DNA of 64,000 nt from Nannizziopsis barbatae (lineage: Eukaryota > Ascomycota > Eurotiomycetes > Onygenales > Nannizziopsiaceae): assembly GCA_014964245.1 (NCBI GenBank), contig JACVYH010000002.1, positions 1,639,501-1,703,500 of the forward strand. Reading direction: 5' to 3'. Shown here piece by piece: positions 59,487-64,000 of the stretch (positions are counted from its first letter, which is position 1; each line of letters starts with the position of its first letter). The position numbers were made by a program, and so were the translations under genes. Below the pieces are notes generated by a model, which worked only from the letters and a program-made list of their open reading frames with translations, was not told where the DNA came from and did no database searches.

Positions 59487-61340
59487 TTAGTCATTCTTCG
59501 GTCGACCATGGCCCTTCCGGCCCATTCCACGCCCTCGTAAGGTGTCCCGTGGATCCGGAGATGAAAAAGAAGTTTGTAAACCATTTGGATCCTGAGGTTG
59601 TTCAAATGCGTTTGCTGTATTGATCTCCGATGCCTCATTCAACTCAATCAAATCCCCGTGCCCACTAATGCCCAAATCACTATGTGTTTGAACTGGTTGC
59701 TGCAGCTCGTTTAGTCCCGCTTTGGCCTTGGTTGCAACCTTGCGGAACCAGCCCTCAATTGCTCCACCGATATTTTCTAGGCCAGCAGCGGGAGAGCTGG
59801 AATATAAGGTAGATGAAGAGTCGAACGAAACACGGTCACCGGTGAACTGCAAGGAGGTGATCGTTTGAGGAGCTTGTGAAGAGATTGCCAGGTTTGGAAG
59901 ATGAGCATTTACGAATGTATTGAGTTTGTCGGGTGCCGGCCCAGGGCCAGTAGAGCTGCCATCAAGGGTGCCAACACCCCCAGGCCCCAGTAATAGGATG
60001 CCCCCGCGACGTTGATGATGGCGCTGGGGTGAACCAACTCCCGAACTGCAATCCGAGCGATCACGTATATGGGACCTAGGTGTGCGAGAGGAGTCTCTTC
60101 TTACTTGCTCTCCGGAAGGAGGCGTGCCAAGATCGGGGTATCTTTCTGGTTGGACCTGAGTTCTGAGAGATTTTCGTCGAGCCCTAGGGAAAAATCCTAG
60201 TGTTTTACTGGGAATACGCCCGAGCTCAATCGGTGAAAGAAAGCCGTCAACGTTCATCCAGCATTCATGTTTCCATACGGGTGTATCGCAGGGTTCATTG
60301 CCTGTCTTCAAGGGTGTTTCATCCTCGGAGGCAAGTATCGAAGGAACAGGTGTGGCTGGAGTAATACGATTAAGATTATTGTGATTCGTCTTTGATGCCC
60401 CATCTGATGGTATACGTTCGCCTCTCAAGTTACAAGCGGCGACAGGTAAAACCACTATCCGTCTGGATTGGATACTGTCGCTCGGCCAAAATCCATTGGA
60501 TTTTCGCAAAACCGGGAGAGGACAGCCATATCGTATAGACACACCCGTGAGACTGTCATTCGGCGAGACACGGTGTATATATACCAGAGCCTCGCTTTCC
60601 TCTCGTTCGGCCTGTTGCGCCTGTGACGCGTGGTCAACATGCTCCAGAGATGTTCGTCTTTTGTAGTTCCCCTGAGTATCGGGCATGGTGTCTCCATTGG
60701 CCTGTAATAGGAGCTCCCTTCTCTTCGATTGTAGAGTAGCTTGTCGGTCCTCCTTGGAGCCAGGTGCTGCCCGATCGTGCTTGCCAGAAGGACCCCATAC
60801 CGAAGGAAGTCCAATCCGGTTGTGGCTTCCATCTTGGGGGCGGGATAAACGGTCGGTCCCCAGATGATTTGCCCCACGGCTTCCATTGATTGACTGACTC
60901 TTCCGAATATCTTCCGTCCCCATCACGGCCGATGCCATGCTTTGTATTGATGACCAAGAGACATCCAAAAAATTTGATGCAAAAGCACCGCCTCTCTTTC
61001 CAAAAGAGTTGGTTCCCGACCCACATCCGGAACTTCCTAGCTCAGATCGGCAAGCCTGTATATATGGCGATGGGGACCCCGTTCGAGAGACATATGGCGA
61101 GCCTGTCCTAGACCTTAAAGAGGGTGATCCTGTGATTTCTCTTCCCTCGGGCGCTACCAACCCAGCGCCGGATGTATCATCGCCATCTTCCACAAACGAT
61201 GTCAATTTCCGATTCCGCGGCCGGACCGTCGATATTGAGCCGGCCGCGGCGCTTGAATGAGCTCCGTGGGAGGGTCGATGTGAAGTAGAAGGAGGGGAGT
61301 AGGAGTCGAACACGCCCGGTCGGTTAGTGTCACTGGTCAT
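59487..61340 (-). CDS. Intracellular LysM-domain protein
   Basis: Intronless 617-aa protein. One LysM module at about residues 248-297 (YIHRVSPNDSLTGVSIRYG, then VLRKSNGFWPSDSI and IVVLPV) with the expected length and pattern. There is no N-terminal signal peptide (it starts MTSDTNRPGVFDSY), so it is unlikely to be a secreted chitin-binding effector. Flanks are long, Ser/Gly/Arg-rich and probably disordered: SPSPYIQ-type repeats near 85-95, and a short ordered stretch (ENIGGAIEGWFRKVATKAK) near 530. It ends with basic GRGMGRKGHGRPKND. Cytoplasmic single-LysM proteins of this layout are common in ascomycetes and their function is unclear. The ATG at 61340 is the first in frame. Confidence 0.85.
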   Translation of the reverse strand: MTSDTNRPGVFDSYSPPSTSHRPSHGAHSSAAAGSISTVRPRNRKLTSFVEDGDDTSGAGLVAPEGREITGSPSLRSRTGSPYVSRTGSPSPYIQACRSELGSSGCGSGTNSFGKRGGAFASNFLDVSWSSIQSMASAVMGTEDIRKSQSINGSRGANHLGTDRLSRPQDGSHNRIGLPSVWGPSGKHDRAAPGSKEDRQATLQSKRRELLLQANGDTMPDTQGNYKRRTSLEHVDHASQAQQAEREESEALVYIHRVSPNDSLTGVSIRYGCPLPVLRKSNGFWPSDSIQSRRIVVLPVAACNLRGERIPSDGASKTNHNNLNRITPATPVPSILASEDETPLKTGNEPCDTPVWKHECWMNVDGFLSPIELGRIPSKTLGFFPRARRKSLRTQVQPERYPDLGTPPSGEQVRRDSSRTPRSHIRDRSDCSSGVGSPQRHHQRRGGILLLGPGGVGTLDGSSTGPGPAPDKLNTFVNAHLPNLAISSQAPQTITSLQFTGDRVSFDSSSTLYSSSPAAGLENIGGAIEGWFRKVATKAKAGLNELQQPVQTHSDLGISGHGDLIELNEASEINTANAFEQPQDPNGLQTSFSSPDPRDTLRGRGMGRKGHGRPKND

Positions 61341-62713
61341 TCCTGAGTCGCTGTAACTGCTTATTTCACTCCTTTGTCTGCAGCAAAGGAGCTAAAGTGC
61401 TCGGGATACAACGAATTTGATGCGATTCGGTTTTCTTCCGACCGGATGGGAATGGTTTCGGCGTCATAGGGGACGTGCAGACGAAGGAGTGATAACAGTC
61501 CTTGGCCTGAGGGAGTGTTAGGAATTGGTTCCGAACCGATCTATCATGTAATCATTATTGAAAGGCTGCAAATCATTTGGCGGACATTCAGGCAGAGCGC
61601 TGAGCGAGGCTATGGGGTTGGATCAAGGTCATCATAAAGGACAGACTAGCAAGACAACGGCGTCTAGAGACAAGACATTGCCGCGCCAAGAGGTTGGAAA
61701 AACGACGGATTATCAAGAACACAGACAACAGTTATAATATACAGATATGAATATGCCTACTTTGCCTTATGAATATCGATCTTCTGTCACCTTTGAGCCC
61801 CCACCCGATCTATACGGCCTTCGAGGCTCTTCGGCGGACGGAAAGGCGGGTATCAATCTCGGAAACTATATGCTTAGTAAGCTCCACCTTGCGAGCCAAT
61901 AACGACTGATATCCTAAACTCTGGAGGCCCCTTTCTTCAAGGTCAATGGCTGGCTGTCCGATCAATCAAAACTACATCCAGTTGTAACCATCCAGACATG
62001 AATCTTGACAATGATGTTCGCCGGGAGCGGATGATCGAATTTTGGGGCCAAGAAGTCTGACCACTCTACCTAAATCGCCGGTATCTCGAAGATCTCGAAT
62101 ATCATCAATGTCTTCTTGCAATACATGTCCGACTATACTGGGATGACGGTCAACCTAACTGGCTTATTCGTCCCAAGATAGCTGACGCTATTCATTTTGG
62201 GCAAGTAAAATTTTGAAGCGAACCCACAGTGATCAATCTCATTCACCCCAACACCTGGATTCCAGTGGCCATGGCATGGCGGCCGATGATCTGACCCGTC
62301 CGAGTCCCTGCATCAATCGGAATATCAACGACGCCCAATGAACAAAATTCAATACCAAACATCGATACCGATGAGAGTGTGCGGAATACGCTATTTAGCG
62401 AAATTGGGAGCTACTCCAACCATGGTTTCTTGATGTCTGAGAAAACCGGCAATTGACTCGGACCCCAACACAAATATGTGAAAGGTCAATAGCATTTTGG
62501 CATGATAGACACACCGAAAGGGCCTTCATACTTGGAAAATTTACCTCTCAGAACCATTTAGCTTCATCGAAATACTCGAAGGGCAACAGTCATTACAAAA
62601 TGACTACCTAGGTACGTTCCAAATTATGGCAATTTTCCCTGCAGGAAAAAGCGGAGGAATTGTCCATGCATGTTGTTAACAGAGAGAACAGCCAGGTTTA
62701 ATTTGCCATGTGG
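61341..62713. other. Intergenic, no gene supported
   Basis: Promoter side of the LysM gene, then sequence with no open frame of note. A short stretch at about 61747-61870 reads protein-like (MPTLPYEYRSSVTFEPPP) but breaks soon and could be a relic. Confidence 0.45.
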
Positions 62714-62728
62714 AACGTCTGGGGTATC

Positions 62729-62962
62729 TTTTTTTTTTTTTTTTTTTTTATTCATTATAGTCTTATGCAGTCTGTGACTAAGAAGACTACCTGCCTAAAC
62801 AGGATTTACTAACTATTACATACATTTAAATATAAGGAAAATACAAATAAACTAGGCAAATGAAATGTCTCCCCTCCTCAGGAATGAAAATACAACTTTT
62901 TTATCTCCGGGCATAGAGGCCCCGGAGCTAGGCCCCGGAGCGAGATCTTTGAAGCCCGGAGC
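62729..62962 (-). mobile_element. Short 5'-truncated LINE tail with poly-A
   Basis: A 234-bp insert on the minus strand, homologous to the last roughly 230 bp of the LINE at 51416-52863, with a 21-nt poly-A (T-run 62729-62749). Flanked by an exact 15-bp duplication AACGTCTGGGGTATC at 62714-62728 and 62963-62977. It is non-coding, and its GC-rich CCGG motifs are unmutated. Confidence 0.93.
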
Positions 62963-62977
62963 AACGTCTGGGGTATC

Positions 62978-64000
62978 GATGGTATTTACTGTACTGTTCT
63001 TAGTAGCTGCATAGTGGAACTTCATCTCGGTTGCAAAGCGCGAACGACGGACGAAGACGAACCCCTTATCCCGGGATAACCACCAGGAAACCACACTTTA
63101 TCTCTAAGATGGCGCCGAGGCGTTCGAATGATCCCTGCTAGAATTCTAGCTTTAGCATCAGCCTATGCCAGTGCCACGCATTTGGAGGCAGCACTGGAAA
63201 GACTGTCAATCACTGCGTTTCCTAACTTTTGGCATCAGAAGCATCAGAAATGCAATTCGCCGCTTGTAGCATCCTATTAATATGTACCGCGATTGTCTCG
63301 AAATTCTCGTGAAATCGAAGTGCCTATTATTGCTTTCCATGCAGCAGTGTCCGTTGAGGGCTCTTGTCATGTTATTAACACCAGTCATGTATCCGTGGTA
63401 TCGTCTCTCTTGGCGGAAAGAATCCAACTACCTTCATCATAGTAGTATGATAATTGATCGCAGAAATGTCAGAGGCCGCATTCCTGGTTCAATCCCTCAT
63501 GGTTTTTAGCTCCGCCCCTAACAAGGCGACTAGGAACTCGGCGCTTGTAGATTCAAGTAGATCAACGGTGCCTACTTCAAAATTGATCTTTAGGAAAATT
63601 ACCAAGAAAATATTCTTTTCTCTTCTCCCTTGCCATCGTAACTTCGTTGTTCGACTGATGAATAGCCGAGGGAAGAGGTTGAGTTTGACGGATCTAAAGG
63701 GTTATTCCACATGGCAACCTTGAAACTATATTCAGATATTGCCAAATTCAGTAAAGCAGGCCCGCGATGGGTCGAGTATTCTTCTCATACACATCATCTT
63801 CCCATCCCCTATTTTAAAAAAGGCACAAGCAGACTTTTCTACCTTGTAAATCAAATTTTGGTGGTTCATGAAACTCGTATCAAAACGCCGAATCCCGCGC
63901 ACCCATGAGCGGAATCATGACGGAGGGGTGGAAAGGATTCAAACATCATGCCGGACAAAGTAGTATAAACGCCGTTTGATGTCGGCTCGGCCTAGTCTAA
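62978..64000. other. Intergenic / window edge, no gene supported
   Basis: Only short frames below 90 codons with no motif. A gene could continue beyond the window edge. Nothing in the visible part supports a call. Confidence 0.45.

Overview
The window is nuclear DNA of a filamentous ascomycete. The genes have short GT..AG introns of mostly 50-70 bp, and the gene content is typically fungal: a Zn2Cys6 regulator, a FOX2-type multifunctional beta-oxidation protein, HRQ1, and an intracellular LysM protein. A dispersed 9-mer (TACTCCGTA), large CpG-depleted gypsy blocks and dimorphic-type gene content suggest Onygenales, perhaps a Blastomyces- or Histoplasma-like fungus. That placement is inference, not proof.

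Left arm (1-27,780), ordinary GC: a Zn2Cys6 transcription factor (+, 2689-5054); a perfect 86-bp inverted repeat in the convergent gap; HRQ1 helicase (-); an intron-containing tRNA-Ala(UGC) (-); a Yrb2/Hba1-like Ran-binding nuclear export cofactor (-); a fungal protein kinase-like gene (+); a YIP4/YIPF6-like Golgi protein (-); an RNF216-like RBR ubiquitin ligase with hydrophobic segments inside its IBR (-); and FOX2, ending in the peroxisomal signal SKL (-). These are housekeeping or regulatory genes with no sign of a cluster or operon.

Middle (27,781-56,505): a 28.7-kb, extremely AT-rich and nearly CG-free block that I resolve into four nested mobile elements, each with its own target-site duplication. 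(1) A roughly 3.57-kb TIR DNA element with 53-bp inverted termini and a TA duplication. (2) Inside it, gypsy element B (+, duplication ACTGT). (3) Inside the 5' LTR of B, gypsy element A of the same family (-, duplication TTATT). (4) Inside the 3' half of B, a 5'-truncated LINE with a poly-A tail and a 13-bp duplication. Once inserts are removed, A (11.82 kb) and B (about 11.86 kb) have almost the same length, and their 712-714-bp LTRs match. A and B point in opposite directions, so the block is an imperfect palindrome centred near 42.43 kb. All 6 differences between the two DNA-element termini are transitions, and 5 of them destroy a CpG.

Right arm (56,506-64,000): a D-glycerate 3-kinase gene (+) whose start codon lies 50 bp from the transposon edge; a long gap; a LysM-domain protein (-); and a tiny LINE tail with a perfect 15-bp duplication, related to the LINE in the middle block. 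Coordinates of spliced genes were worked out by hand from splice signals and reading frame, and every spliced length is a multiple of three.
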